Position numbers and translations under genes: made by a program. Under the pieces are notes generated by a model that had not been told where the DNA came from, made no database searches, and saw only the letters and a list, made by a program, of their open reading frames with translations. Positions 1 through 10,869 of a DNA stretch of 64,000 nt are shown piece by piece. Source of the stretch: Eonycteris spelaea (lineage: Eukaryota; Chordata; Mammalia; Chiroptera; Pteropodidae); contig PUFA01000316.1 of NCBI GenBank assembly GCA_003508835.1, forward strand, positions 1,054,001-1,118,000. The letters are read 5' to 3'. Each line of letters begins with the position of its first letter. The stretch's first letter is position 1.

Positions 1-1129
1 ACAAAATGTCTCACAAATCCCAGTGTGCTTTAAAATAAAAAGACTCGTCTGTTGGGTGTTTTAGCATCTTTGCAGACATTTCAGATGGATGGTTTACCAT
101 AATATCTCCTTCAGCAAGATGGTTTATCACAGTCGACAGAAATGTCAGTAGAAGGAAGAAAAGGATGGGAAATCATGCTGGGGTGAGCAAAGGGTGACAA
201 CAGGATGGGAAAATCCAGCTTTACCAAATATTTATTCATGCTTATATAAACCTCAATTAGCTATTTTCAAATGCTAAGTCTCGGCTGAAGAAAAGGAGCA
301 TTTGGAAATGCGACTTGGAAGTTGGTTGGTGTCAGTTATTTTGCTGCATTGTTGATTAATGTAATTGAAGTATACATTACAGAAACAGAAAAGGAAATGT
401 GACTTCTTCAGGGACCCATTAATTTCTTAAGGATAAAGTGTTTGAAGGTTCAAAGGCTTTGTTGAAGCTTATTTTAAATTTAAAATTTCCATTGCCAAGA
501 GATTGATTACCATTCTTATATTAGCTTTGTCACACACCAAGTTGATCTTAGCTCTTTCAAAGTTTTGTGGCACTTATCTGTTTTCTGAGTATTTTTTTTA
601 AAGGAGAAGGCTGTCTTACAAGTTCTCTCAAGGACAGATTTGTTTTCCCTTTACAAGGACAGCAAGATGAAACTTTCTAAAATCTTAAAAAGAGCAATTC
701 CCACTCTTCCCTTCTTTAGGATCTTGAAAGTCATTTCTGCAAGTCAGGTAGAGCACCCCTCCTCATTCAAACACTTTCCTGTGTTAGTTTCTGTTTGGTT
801 TTCTCTGGACTTTAAAACATCAACTCATTTAAGTGCCTTTGTACATTTGAAGCTTTAATAATGTTTAGGGACTCCTCTGTAAGATTATTCCATCTCCACC
901 CCAAATGACTATACATAATTCTTTTTATAACTCTCTGCTGTCTTCCTCTGATCACTGTTTAAGGCGCTCTCATAAACAAAACCCTTCGAAAGTGAGCCAA
1001 GATGTCCCAGGCACCAGTCTTTATTTGTGCTGTCCCAATAGTGAACTCGTGAGTTCAAGAAGTCAGACAGCACCATTTCTGGCTCCTTGGAAACCCAGCC
1101 AAAAAGAATACTACCATTTCACACACTAG
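1..1129. other. Non-coding sequence, no recognised feature
   Basis: AT-rich sequence with no repeat family I recognise and no reading frame longer than about 75 codons. The two short plus-strand frames (640-858 and 905-1129) have unremarkable composition and no coding hallmark that I can see. Confidence 0.5.
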
Positions 1130-1600
1130 CAAGAACAGGAATGTTGCCACTAGGAAATTTAGGGTTAAGATGGCACCGCCGTCCACCCAAAAGAAGATGG
1201 TCTAGGAGGACCATGAGGTCGCATTAGACACTAAAGCATTGTGACTCAAGGCTTTGCCACAGGTAAGTAATAACAAGATTGCTAATATCTTAACATTAGT
1301 TCGACAAGGAATCTTTTTTTTTTTTTTCCTCACAGGGAAAAGATATTTTCTCCTCATCAGTTTTGCTTTTACCTGCTCTTCTAGTCCTGGAAAACTCCTA
1401 CTGCGTGCTGTCGGGAGTATAAAGTCCAGCCAGCAGGGGGCGCCCTGTTGACAGCACCTTCTCCGGCCTGTCTCCAAGTGCACTGGGAAGAGTGGCCAAC
1501 CTCGGCTCAGACCTTGACAACTGGCCCTCCGCAGCCACACCAAACTTCAATTCCTTGCGCCCTGAGAACTGTCTGTGTTCAGCTAACGGGACAACACATT
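1130..1600. promoter_or_regulatory. CpG-retaining segment around a CTCF motif
   Basis: This stretch keeps more CpG dinucleotides than its flanks, for example around 1177, 1213, 1404, 1441 and 1465, in an otherwise CpG-poor region. It carries the CTCF motif at 1430-1446. It also has two splice-like signals: a donor-type CAG/GTAAGTAA near 1260-1268 and a long polypyrimidine tract plus CAG ending at about 1336. No open frame connects them convincingly. The 113-codon minus-strand frame here includes a Lys run translated from the poly-T and looks spurious. Regulatory function is inferred. Confidence 0.4.
1430..1446 (+). promoter_or_regulatory. CTCF binding motif, near-perfect core
   Basis: The 17 bases CCAGCAGGGGGCGCCCT fit the established CTCF core (CCASYAGRKGGCRS) at every position, with the G-rich strand on plus. 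CTCF is the zinc-finger insulator and loop-anchor protein of vertebrates. Motif orientation decides which convergent site it can pair with during cohesin loop extrusion. The site lies in a CpG-retaining segment rather than in a repeat I recognise. The CpG in the GGCGC core makes binding potentially methylation-sensitive. Sequence match is certain; occupancy is unknown. Confidence 0.8.
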
Positions 1601-2033
1601 CTCTCATTTGGTATGGGAGACTTTGCCTCAATAGATGCTGATACTCACGCTGACTTTATTTTCAATGCCTTTTCTAGCTGAGTTTAATTTGGGGCATGAC
1701 TATGTGGATCCTACCGCAATTATCTGGAAGGCAGCAGCAGGCTGGGTCCGGGTAACAGAAGCGTGACTATGAAGATGCTCCCCCTTCACCCAGTCCTCTC
1801 ACAGCGGTGTCTTCTAGGCCTTTCCTGGTTCCAGATCTTTGTCTCAGCCTTCCCCTCACCACCTCACCATAAACATATTCCAAGTACCTGCTTCTGAATC
1901 CCTCAATCCCAAAGAATTGGCAGGAGAATCTGGACTGAAACGGCTTTAATGTGCTCCTAATCTCTAGTAACATTTGCACATTAACTAGCACTCCACCCCT
2001 TCTCTGAAAATAACGAATTGTGAGAAAGAGGGG
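1601..2033. other. Non-coding sequence, no recognised feature
   Basis: Nothing identifiable. A long minus-strand frame that crosses this interval (to 2243) draws a His/Thr-repeat segment from the adjacent GT microsatellite and is not taken as coding. Confidence 0.45.
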
Positions 2034-2041
2034 TGTGTGTG

Positions 2042-2084
<43 letters not shown>

Positions 2085-2085
2085 A
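2034..2085. repeat. (GT)n microsatellite
   Basis: About 50 bases of nearly pure GT repeat with one GCATG interruption near its start, followed by alternating purine-pyrimidine GCATGCGCGC. Such tracts can adopt Z-DNA and are usually length-polymorphic. Confidence 0.95.
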
Positions 2086-2243
2086 TGCGCGCCCATGTGT
2101 GTAACTAGGTAAAAACAGTGGTGAAGAGGCTTGGGGCTAAGATGAGAGGGGAGCAGTTTCCTGGCATTAGAGCAGGAATGGCACCAATCCATTATTGTAC
2201 ACAGACAGCCAAATGCCTGCAGATGGGCCCTTAATAAAGGCAA

Positions 2244-2274
2244 TGAATGATGATGGTGATGATGATGATGATGT
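2244..2274. repeat. (GAT)n trinucleotide repeat
   Basis: Short imperfect GAT/TGA tandem tract with one GGT interruption. Confidence 0.85.
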
Positions 2275-2754
2275 GGACTGGAGAGGAAAGGACAGTGTGA
2301 GATGGAAGCACAAAACCAGAGGCTACAGTTTATTGATGCTAGAAAAAGACATCCTCAGTGGATAGCTGGCAGGCAGCATGGAGAAACACTTAAGGGGACT
2401 GGGCTTTACCGTCATGGTCAAATAAACGCTCCCTCCTGGCTATCACATTCTGGCCTGGTGGTCTGGTGAGCACCTGAGAGAGGCTGAACTGGCTCTCCCA
2501 AGAAGAATTCAGAGACAGTGAGTTCTGCATCATTTGCAATATTGCAGGATGGTTTCCTCTATACCTAAGAGCATGTGGACAGCCTAGGCATTTTCCACTC
2601 CCAGAGAGTCTTCCTCTGCAGGGAGCTGCAAGGATTTCACAGGAATAGAGCTGGTGAGGGGCCTCTATTCGGTGTTTTTGATTTATCTGAAAGGAGTTGT
2701 TTGTTAACAGTGAGAGGGTAGATGCCTTGGCAGGGACCTTTCTCCTCCCACCCT
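2275..2754. other. Non-coding sequence, no recognised feature
   Basis: No recognised repeat, RNA gene or convincing reading frame. Confidence 0.45.
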
Positions 2755-2945
2755 CCCACTCCTGCTTTGTTCAGCATTTAATAAGCAAAGATTTACATCA
2801 TCATCCTAGGGTCAGTCATTGCTCTAGGCATTCAGATACACTGGAGTATGTGGTCCTTGCCAGGAGTGGGAAGTAAGTAGTACCATCACCATTTGGCAGA
2901 TGGCAAAATAGGGTCAGAGAGATTAAATGGCTCAGGACCAGGGTA
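2755..2945 (-). repeat. MIR-type SINE relic
   Basis: The plus strand reads like the reverse complement of an ancient mammalian MIR: a stretch equivalent to 'CAGATG..AAA..AGG..CAGAGAG.TTAA.TGGCTCA' near 2896-2935, preceded by a degenerate 3' module. Divergence is high and the boundaries are approximate. Confidence 0.5.
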
Positions 2946-3424
2946 TCCTAAAGGATATCATTAGATTCATTAGATACTCAATTTAAGAATTTGAAGACTA
3001 GAAGGGACTTCCATGGTTTTCACAGTCATTTCTCCTTCAAGGGAGGAGACAAAGAAACAAACCTATAAAACACAGAAACTACTCTCAGCTGCCTTTATCT
3101 GCATCAAATGGACAGAGAATCTGAGCTGGAGTAGATGTGACTGGCCCAGGACACACCCTGTTACTAGGACCATGTCAGTGCTATGTCTCAACCAGTTTGT
3201 TCAACCCGGTCACCTTCTCAGACAGGCCTAGCTCTATCTTTCAATATCATCCTAGATCACTGAATGACAATGATGATGAATAAAAACATGACTGTGGCAG
3301 TAACAACTACTACTTCCACTATTAGTACCATGTCTGCTGATATTTAATCCATCTCAGTATCACTCTCCCTACAGAGTGTTGTAGGAATATCAACCCTGCA
3401 GGTGTCATTTTTACCACTGCACTG
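2946..3424. other. Non-coding sequence, no recognised feature
   Basis: No recognisable repeat or gene. The 72-codon plus-strand frame at 3013-3231 has no supporting feature. Confidence 0.4.
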
Positions 3425-3610
3425 TAGTAGTTGAGAACATAAGCTTAGAAGTCAAACAGACCTGAACTGAATCACGAGTAGCATATTTTATAATTTAGGA
3501 AACTGAAGCACCTAGAGTTTGTTACTTGACCAAGATCACATAGCTTGTAGGTAGAGAAATCATGCCAAGAGTTGACCTCGTCCTGTTTTACTCCCGTACC
3601 TACACTTATT
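3425..3610 (-). repeat. MIR relics, head-to-head fragments
   Basis: Bases 3490-3610 match the reverse complement of MIR: 'TTTAGGAAACTGAAGCAC' followed by the stretch equivalent to 'AAGGTCACACAGCTAGTAGG'. Immediately upstream, 3425-3475 resembles the plus-sense MIR head ('GTAGTTGAGAACATAAGCTTAGAAGTCA'-like). The pair may be two opposed insertions or a rearranged copy. Confidence 0.5.
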
Positions 3611-3649
3611 TCACCATGGGATGCTATCTACCCATATTATTAATTGATA

Positions 3650-3905
3650 ACAGGAAGTGTTTATTGATGATAGGAGCTATTTGTTAGGAACTGTACAAAG
3701 CCCTATACATACATTTTCTCATTGAATTATCTTCAACTATTCTTTATATTTACTTCCATTTCATGAAAGAGGGAAAGAGGCCTAGAGAGACTTAGTAAGT
3801 TGTCCACTGTTTCACAGCTAGGAAGTAGTAGAACTCAAGCTGGATCCCCAAAGTGCCTGACTCTGAAGCCCATTTCTGGCTTTTAACTGCTATGCACACT
3901 GCTTA
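3650..3905 (-). repeat. MIR SINE relic, nearly full length
   Basis: The reverse complement of MIR can be followed almost end to end. A 3'-module equivalent (3690-3740) is followed by 'CATTTCATGAAAGAGG', then the core equivalent of 'AAGGTCACACAGCTAGGAAGTGGTAGA', and last the tRNA-derived head at 3860-3905. Confidence 0.65.
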
Positions 3906-4469
3906 GACAAGACAAGTGGAAAAGGCTGAAGAATTGTCATACTAAAAACTTTCTTTCATCATTGGATAGAAGTTTCCATCACTACCTTCTTGGATACAGC
4001 AAAAAAATGAGTGTCCAGCACAGGTAAACAAATACACACAAACGCAGGTCCGCAAATCACTGAACCTTTGAGTTAAAAAGAAACTTTCAGGCCATACGGT
4101 CTAATTTCTCTTTTAGTTCAGAAAGTTGATGTTTCTCCACTTTCCTGACAGAGATCTATTTAAAAAGAAGAGACCCGACATGGATCACCTACAATGCTTT
4201 TTTCCTGAAATTTGATTTACTTAAAAGGGCAAAAAACTCAATATCAGATTTGGATTGTGAATACTGATAAATACGGTGCTGTTTTTAATTAGCCTTAACT
4301 TCCAAGCCATGCAGGTTAGCTATGAGCAGTAGGATTAGGGATGTTTTATTGTTGTTGTTGTTTTACTGTGTTTTCTAAGTTTTTAAAAATATACTCACCT
4401 CACATTTAGAAAAGGAGCTCTTTTTAAAGAGAAAGTAACAAATCAGATTTCATTAGTATTAAATGGTGA
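3906..4469. other. Non-coding sequence, no recognised feature
   Basis: AT-rich, with a short (TTG)n run near 4349-4362. Nothing else recognised. Confidence 0.45.
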
Positions 4470-4675
4470 AGTGGACGCCAGCATAAGCCCTAGAGTTAAA
4501 CAAACCTGGTTATTGAACCTCTGTTTTGATCCTTATTTGTATGGCTTTACCCTCTTCTTAACCTCTCTGAATCTCAGCCTTCATCTGTCAGTGGATGTTT
4601 ACACCTACCTTCCAAGATTGTGTGAGGATTAAATGAGATATTGATATAAAGCACTTGTTAAATCTCTTCCCTTCC
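4470..4675 (+). repeat. MIR SINE relic
   Basis: Plus-sense MIR. The head near 4480-4510 reads like 'AGCCCTAGAGTTAAACAAACCTGG'. The core is 'AACCTCTCTGAATCTCAG...CATCTGTCAGTGG', followed by the conserved 'GTGTGAGGATTAAATGAGATA' (4620-4640) and 'AAAGCACTTGTTAA'. Confidence 0.75.
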
Positions 4676-4738
4676 TTTCCCTTTTATTCCTTTCACCAGC
4701 TAAAAGCACAACTTTCAGGGGGCAGGAGCAGCTGGGTA

Positions 4739-4759
4739 GGGGTGGGGGTGGGGGCGGGG
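4739..4759 (+). other. G-quadruplex motif
   Basis: Four runs of four or five G separated by single T, T and C loops. This is a short-loop pattern that fits the canonical G3+N1-7 rule and is expected to be very stable. It lies inside a wider G-rich stretch (4718-4761). A function is not implied by sequence alone. Confidence 0.8.
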
Positions 4760-5364
4760 AGAATGTTATACTGAAGTTCCTACAAGCATTTGGCAAATGA
4801 TGAATTACAAAGTCCTAAGGTTCTTCCTGCAGTGTCTTAGGGATAGCAGTTAATGAACTCATAAACATAAAACAGATAAAAAGAAAATTGGACAAGAAGA
4901 AGGAGGAGTTAGCTGAGACACAATAAGAAAACATTTCATGAACCTATATACATTGCAATTTAAGTTCTCGTCTGCATTTCATTATCTTGGTGATGCAAAA
5001 TGACAGCCTTTCGATGCCTCACACAGAAGGATGGGAAATGATCTCCTTAGACTGGATGCCTGGCCTCTCTATCACATTATGTATTATTATGTATTATTTC
5101 CAAATGTTGAGTGTCAAGGGAGTGTTTCACATCCTCATAAGCATGAAACAGTTTGGTTCCCTTTGGGGAAGAGATGAGTTTAGCAACTCGCAGAGCAAGC
5201 TCCTGGAAGAGACTTCTCTGGAATTGCCAAGCTCCCCCAGGAATACACTGACGCGTGTGGAACCCCCATAAGACTCACTTCCTCCATGTCTACACCCTCC
5301 TTTTAGAGTCTCTAGACAATCTAAACTTATTCAAACGGGCCATGTAGGATTTATTTCATTTTTC
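4760..5364. other. Non-coding sequence, no recognised feature
   Basis: No recognised element. A 94-codon plus-strand frame (4987-5271) shows no motif or splice context. Confidence 0.4.
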
Positions 5365-6165
5365 CTCTTGGCAAAAATAATGGTTTTTAAAAACTGTTTA
5401 TTCTGAAATGGTTCAAACTTATAAAGGAGTTGCAATAATAATACAAAGGATTTCATGTGACCTTCACACAAATTCCTTAAATGTTAACATTTTAGCACAG
5501 TTGCTTTAATTATTATCTCTAATTATATATAATTATTATCATTACTACTTTCAAAAACCACTTGGATGTGATGAACAGATAAGCACTTTCTAAAACCACT
5601 TGCAGATGTGATGCCTCTTTATTTCTAACTACTATGGTGTATTTCCTAAAAACAAAGGCATTTTCTTACATAAAGAAAATTATTATGGTCACGAAATTAA
5701 TATGGCTACATCACTATTATCAATCCTTAGACCTTATTCAAATTTCACCACTGTCCTGACCATAGACTATATGACAAAATGATCCGATCCAGGATCAGGC
5801 ATGGCCTTTGGTATGTTAGTCTCTTCTAACCTTGAACTCTTCCTCTTAAGACCTTCACATTTCTCAAGCATATCAGCCATTGATTTTGTAGAATGCCCCT
5901 TAATTTGGATTTGTCTGATGTTTCCTCATAACTATTTTTGGGTTATACAAATATGACAGAAATATCACAGAAGATATGTCAGCTCTTTCTCAATGTATCA
6001 TAAACATACCAAGAAACACCTGATGTCAATATGTCCTATTACATCATCACAACTGCAATTTTATTCTTTGTAATTAATAAAAATCTGGTAGGGAGATACT
6101 TTGAGACTATTTAAGTTTTGTGTTTCTTCTCAAAGTTCTACCCACAGTTTAGCATTTAAAATATT
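5365..6165 (-). repeat. Ancient L1 3' UTR relic (L1M type)
   Basis: The plus strand reads like the reverse complement of an old L1M 3' UTR. Diagnostic phrases include 'CAAATTTCACCACTGTCC' near 5739, the segment around 5871-5950 ('TTGTCTGATGTTTCCTCAT') and 'ATATCACAGAAG' near 5962. The subfamily is not resolved. No coding capacity remains. Confidence 0.6.
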
Positions 6166-7119
6166 TTAGAACTTGCCCATTTTTGTAATTTTTGGCTAAC
6201 AATAACAAAGGCATATTATTAATTAAAACCCATCTCTCCAGAAAGCCATATATAAAAAGGGTGCACTTTGAGGCACACGAGGCAGCCCTGTGACAGAACC
6301 AGGTACCTGAAGACCAGACTTGTTCTCTCTGGGTGTCTCCGAAGCTCACTATTGCTTTAACAATTCCTTTCACTCCCACTGGGTAAGAAATCTTTTAATC
6401 AGTCCTGCAAGCTGGCATTGGGACAAACTGGCCCCTTGCCAGTCTCCAGAGAATCTCCAGTGCCCATCTTACTCCAATCCTGAGACTGCAGCCTGGTAGT
6501 TTGTTTTGGAGAATTTTTGCAGAAGCTTTTTATTTTCATATCTGTGGATCTCTTTATGATGGATTCTTATTGTTTACACTGGAGGTTGTTAAATTTCACC
6601 TCTGGCAGGACCCTAAGCTCTGAGCCTTGTGTCTGAACTGGTATATTAGATTGATGACCAGTTGGGGGGCCATCGGAAGGCAAGGAGAAAGCACCCTGCC
6701 ACCATGTGGGAGCTCAGTCTCTCTACTCCACAGGAGACCCTATGAAAGTACCAATAGCTCGGCACACACTTCTCCTCAGGAGAAATTCCTGCCCCATTTG
6801 GGCATCTTCTCACCACTGCCTTGTGGGTGCTCATCCTGCTTCTTTCCCCTCCTGTTCTCTCCCACTGGGAGCACCCACCATGTGTCTCACAGAACACACT
6901 TTTGGAGTTAGCTTTTTTCTTCCAAATTCTGCTTTCCTATTTGGAAACAAATGGAGAGGGGAATTAAAAAGAGAGACATTGACATTTTTTTCTGTCTGCC
7001 CACAGTCTGGTAAGGATTTTAAGCTGCCACTGTCTGCCATAATCACTTAGATGGCCAGCGCTGGGTGCTGAGCTCAGCCTTGGTGCCAGTAGCCACACTC
7101 CATTCCAGAGAAGGCCAAA
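6166..7119. other. Non-coding sequence, no recognised feature
   Basis: Mixed-composition sequence without a recognised repeat. Overlapping open frames of 70-114 codons on both strands (6627-7050) cancel out as chance frames in a GC-richer patch. Confidence 0.4.
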
Positions 7120-7192
7120 TGCATTTTTTTTCTCTGTTCTTTCTCTCTCTGTCTCTATCTGTCTGTCTGTCTCCCTCTTCTCTTTCTCTCAA
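7120..7192. repeat. Polypyrimidine (TCTG/TCTC)n low-complexity tract
   Basis: A TTTTCTCTGTTC... tract with CTGT and CTCT repeats, almost purine-free on the plus strand. Confidence 0.8.
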
Positions 7193-7224
7193 CTGATGAT
7201 ATAAACTGAAATATAAGAAGCAGT

Positions 7225-7400
7225 TTTTTTTTCAAATAACAGGTTTATTGAGATATAGTTCACATAATCATACTATTTGTCCATTTAAAGTGTACAATTT
7301 CATGGTATTTAGTCTATTCAAAAAGTTGGGCAACCATCAGCACAGTCAATTTTAGAACATTTACATCACCCCCCCCCAAAAAAAAACCCCATGCCCATGA
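7225..7400 (-). repeat. L1 3' end relic (L1MA/L1MB-like)
   Basis: Reverse complement of a classic L1M 3' end: 'AGGTTTATTGAGATATAGTT', 'TTAAAGTGTACAATTTCATGG' and 'GGGCAACCATCAGCACA' appear in order. It ends in a C/A homopolymer patch (7370-7390) that replaces the usual 'CACCCCAAAAAGAAACCC'. Confidence 0.8.
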
Positions 7401-7744
7401 GCAGTGACTCTCAATGGGTAGTTTTAAAAATGACAGACACTTTTTCTTTAGCATAGTTGTCCATATTTTGTTCTTTACCTCAAGTATTCAGTCACTATCT
7501 TCCAGATGAGGGGTGCCTGCAGTGGGCTCTCAGAGAAGACTGAATTAATTGATGGCAGCAATGCAGTTGGGTTTCATTCCCCAAGACGCACTAACCTGAG
7601 CTTGGGTTTAGAAAATTTTGACTTAGAATTTCTTCTGACTTATTCCTTAGAGAATCATGAATGGGTTATTCTTAGAAAATGACAGGATTATGGAAATCAT
7701 CTTTTCTAGGATTTATAAGTTTTAGTAGCACTTTTATATACACA
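7401..7744. other. Non-coding sequence, no recognised feature
   Basis: No recognised repeat, RNA or gene. Confidence 0.4.
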
Positions 7745-8112
7745 GAAGTAAAAATAACAATAGAATTCATTTATAATGTGTTTATTCTGTGCTTGGCAGT
7801 TCTAAGTAGTTCCCATAATGCATTAATTTATGTATTCTTCAATCACCAGATGAGACAGGGCTCTGTTAAAATTAGCCAGAAATGCAGAGAGGTTAAATGG
7901 TGACAAGCCCAAGGTCATAGAGCTAGTAAAGGCAGAGCTGAGATGTAAGCATGTCTAGTTTGATTCCAATCTGAACTCTAAGTACCACTGTAATTGCCTC
8001 CAGTGTTTCCATTTTAGAAGCAAAGACTGAGGCTTTAAGAAGTTACACATTATGAAAGGAACTAGTTGGGACTTGAATACAAGTATTTGGACCCCAAGCC
8101 CACAGTGCTGTA
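7745..8112 (-). repeat. Two adjacent MIR relics
   Basis: 7745-7990 is an antisense MIR with the core 'GAGGTTAAATGG' and 'CCCAAGGTCATAGAGCTAG' (7893-7926). 8005-8112 is a second antisense MIR fragment ('CATTTTAGAAGCAAAGACTGAGG' region, then 'GGGACTTGAATACAAG'). Two separate insertions of the same family in the same orientation are likely. Confidence 0.65.
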
Positions 8113-9084
8113 ACAAGGCAACATGCCTCCCAATGATTTAGATCAATATCTTAGCAGGTACACAGAATCAAGCTCTTCTGCTAACCACCCCCCTACCCAA
8201 AGGGTACAGAAAATTTCCCTATTGAAGCTTCATGTAATCAAATATATTGTTATTATGATATTAATAGTAAGCAGAAGAGTTACAAAATGTTATAAGATTT
8301 TCTACACTTTTGGTGAACCAGAAGTACTTTCAAACTAATCTCCAAGATCAGTTTTCCCTTCTTTATTTTTGCCTCTCTTTGCAACCTCTCTTGATTTCTC
8401 TTTCTCAGTGTTTCTTATTCACAAACAGGGAATGAAGCACATGGATTTAATAACGAAGGCAATGATTCATGTACACTTTCATCTAATCAGAAATAACAGG
8501 GGCAGGCCTAAGAACTCATTTTGGTTGTATATCATTTTAAAAGAGTCAACGCACATGTCTTTAGAGAGAAAATAAAATTTAAAAAGCAAAAGCCAGCTTG
8601 GATCTGCCAGCTGCAATGATTGGTTACACAGAAGAAATCCATGGAATTCTAAAGCTACTTGGGTTTTGTTACGTGTACTGAAACAGTACCAACTGTGATC
8701 TCTACCCCTTTAAATGGTTTAATGACTTTTGGATAAGCCTTCAGAGTTAAATGGTTAAATCACCAAATGCTCCATAAAATAATTATGCAAACAATTTTCT
8801 GGCTAATTATCTAACTTGAACAGAAGCACACAGCTGCTAAGATATATAATTGCTATTTCATCAAGGCTGGCTATTGTATTTACATAATTCTTTTACTGAT
8901 CTCGGTGTGGTATGGTGGGAGGCCACTGATATAATATCTCATGAAATGAACAAGTTAAAGTCACACAGCCTGGTCCCAGCTAGTGATTCACTTTGATTAT
9001 TTTGTAAAGAGAATGTGTTAGGGCCTTCAAATTCATCCATAATGGATAGATAATAAGCACATAACAAGTATGTACATTTGTATG
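8113..9084. other. Non-coding sequence, no recognised feature
   Basis: AT-rich sequence. Nothing recognised, and short frames on both strands lack support. Confidence 0.4.
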
Positions 9085-9730
9085 GTATATCTAAGTCTTG
9101 GACATATATGTTTACATTATCCAGTGTGGGTAAAGATAAATATTTTAACTTATTGGATATATAATGTATAAATAGAAAAGTACACATGTCATAATTGTAT
9201 AGTTTATAAACACCCTCACGTAACCAGCCCCCAAAGCAGAAACAGGACATTACCAGGACCCCAGAGGCTCCTTTGTTTTCTTTCAATTTCTATGCCCTCT
9301 AAGGGTAGCTACTATCCTGATTTCTATCAACAGAGATTAATTGTACCTATTTTATACTAAATTTAAATGAAATCACACTGTGTGTGTCCCTTTGTGCCTA
9401 GCTGCTTTCATTTAATACCATGTTTATAAAATTCATTGTATTATCACAATTTGTTAATTCTTATTGATGTATGATATCTTATTGTGTGAATACAGTACAA
9501 TTTATTTATCATTCTACTATTAACAAGTGTTTGGATAGTTTCTAGTTTGGGTATATTATGAATAAACCATAAATATTGTGCACATCTCTCGGTAAATATA
9601 TGTACACACTTAGGCCTATGGATCTAAGAGTGGAATTGCTGGGGTGTAGGGTATGTGTATCTTCAGCTTTAGTAGATACTGTAGTATCCTTAAAATAGTT
9701 GTACCAATTTGCACTTGTACCATCACTAAA
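9085..9730 (-). repeat. Ancient L1 3' UTR and ORF2-end relic
   Basis: Reverse complement of an L1M 3' region: 'ATAATTGTATAGTTTATAAAC', 'ACATTACCAGGACCCCAGAGG' (9248-9268), 'GGTAGCTACTATCCTGA', then the 'AAGAGTGGAATTGCTGGG' phrase (9627-9644) typical of L1 3' ends. No intact frame. Confidence 0.75.
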
Positions 9731-10199
9731 GGAAAGTTGGGATAAAAGTTGGTAATGCTAAATTTAAAAGGGCAGTGCAGAGTAAGGAAGAGGAGTGAAC
9801 AGTAGGTCTAATGGAAAAGATTCCAGCAATATGGCCTTGGTAGAAAAGGATAGGGTGAAAGAAAGCAGCCTAGGGGAAGAAGCAGTCACATACAAGGTTA
9901 TTTAGTGGGGAGGAGAATTCTCTTTGGATATTTATCACACACCCATGTAACACACAACACGGTCTGAGAAAAATCACCCCAGGCCTTTCTTCTCCCTTTT
10001 TTCTTGGCCCATGTAGTGCAAGGTCAAGAGCCGGTCAGGTCTGAAGCCCACTCTGGAGGCTTGGGGATGCTCTCCTTCTTAACATGGCTGCTCTTGCTGG
10101 GGTATACATATACTTAACACTGATGTCTGGGCCCTTGGAGGCAAGGGGAAGGCAAGATGAGAAGCAAAGAGCAGGCATAGAGAAATCAGAGAGAACAGA
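9731..10199. other. Non-coding sequence, no recognised feature
   Basis: No recognised element. Confidence 0.4.
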
Positions 10200-10385
10200 A
10201 TGAAAAACTAAGTCCTGTTATCTGGTTGTATAACTTTAAGCAAATCACTTGAATTCTCTTCGACTGCAAAAAATGAAGATGATTATTCTTAATTCACTAG
10301 GTTTGTTCGATGATCAAATGAATTGAAAGAATATAGTGGAACTGCTTTGGAAACATTAAAGGCAAACATTGGCTATCTTTTGTAT
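10200..10385 (+). repeat. MIR SINE relic
   Basis: Plus-sense MIR lacking its head: 'TATAACTTTAAGCAAATCACTTGAATTCTCT', then a degenerate 'AAAATGAAGATGATTATT' and 'GATGATCAAATGAATTGA', matching the order of the MIR core and 3' module. Confidence 0.6.
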
Positions 10386-10869
10386 AGGGTCTTATTATTA
10401 ATAATCAAATTGTCACTTCAAAGTAGAATGCATCTTGAAGAAGTTATATTTGTTCCATTTTTTCTATTCAAATTGTAACATTTACATTAACAGACTAAGA
10501 AATAATCCTTCTCAGCAATGTCAACAGGAGTAACAGACAAGAATATCTGAAATAATGGCATATACTCAGGATTACCCAGGCTCAATTGCTTCACTCATCC
10601 AGACCTCCACCAAATTTGCATTCATTAACTAATTAGTTTAACAAACATACTCATTGAGTACTCTTTTTTTTTTTTTTTAGAGTAGTTCTAGGCAGAGATT
10701 GACAATAGGATTGTGAATTGTTAAAGGATCTCTGAACCTCATGATCTTGTATGGAGGGAAATATGGGAAGTGACTTCTGCTATCAGATTCTTACAGGACT
10801 CTGTAAACTCCCCTCTAAAAAAGAGAATAAGAAACACTGTTTTAGGGATGTGTGGAATAAAGGACTATG
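10386..10869. other. Mostly unrecognised, with a short L2-like fragment
   Basis: 10615-10700 resembles the antisense 3' end of L2 ('TTCATTAACTAATTAGTTTAACAAAC', 'ATTGAGTAC', 'GTTCTAGGCAG'), interrupted by a 15-T run. The rest has no recognisable content. Confidence 0.35.

Noticed and set aside
1202..1543. 113-codon minus-strand open frame over the CTCF segment
   Set aside because: It includes a Lys run from the poly-T tract and overlaps plus-strand frames in the same GC-richer patch; no protein resemblance.
1767..2243. 158-codon minus-strand open frame
   Set aside because: It passes through the GT microsatellite, which supplies a His-Thr repeat, and has no recognisable domain or splice context.
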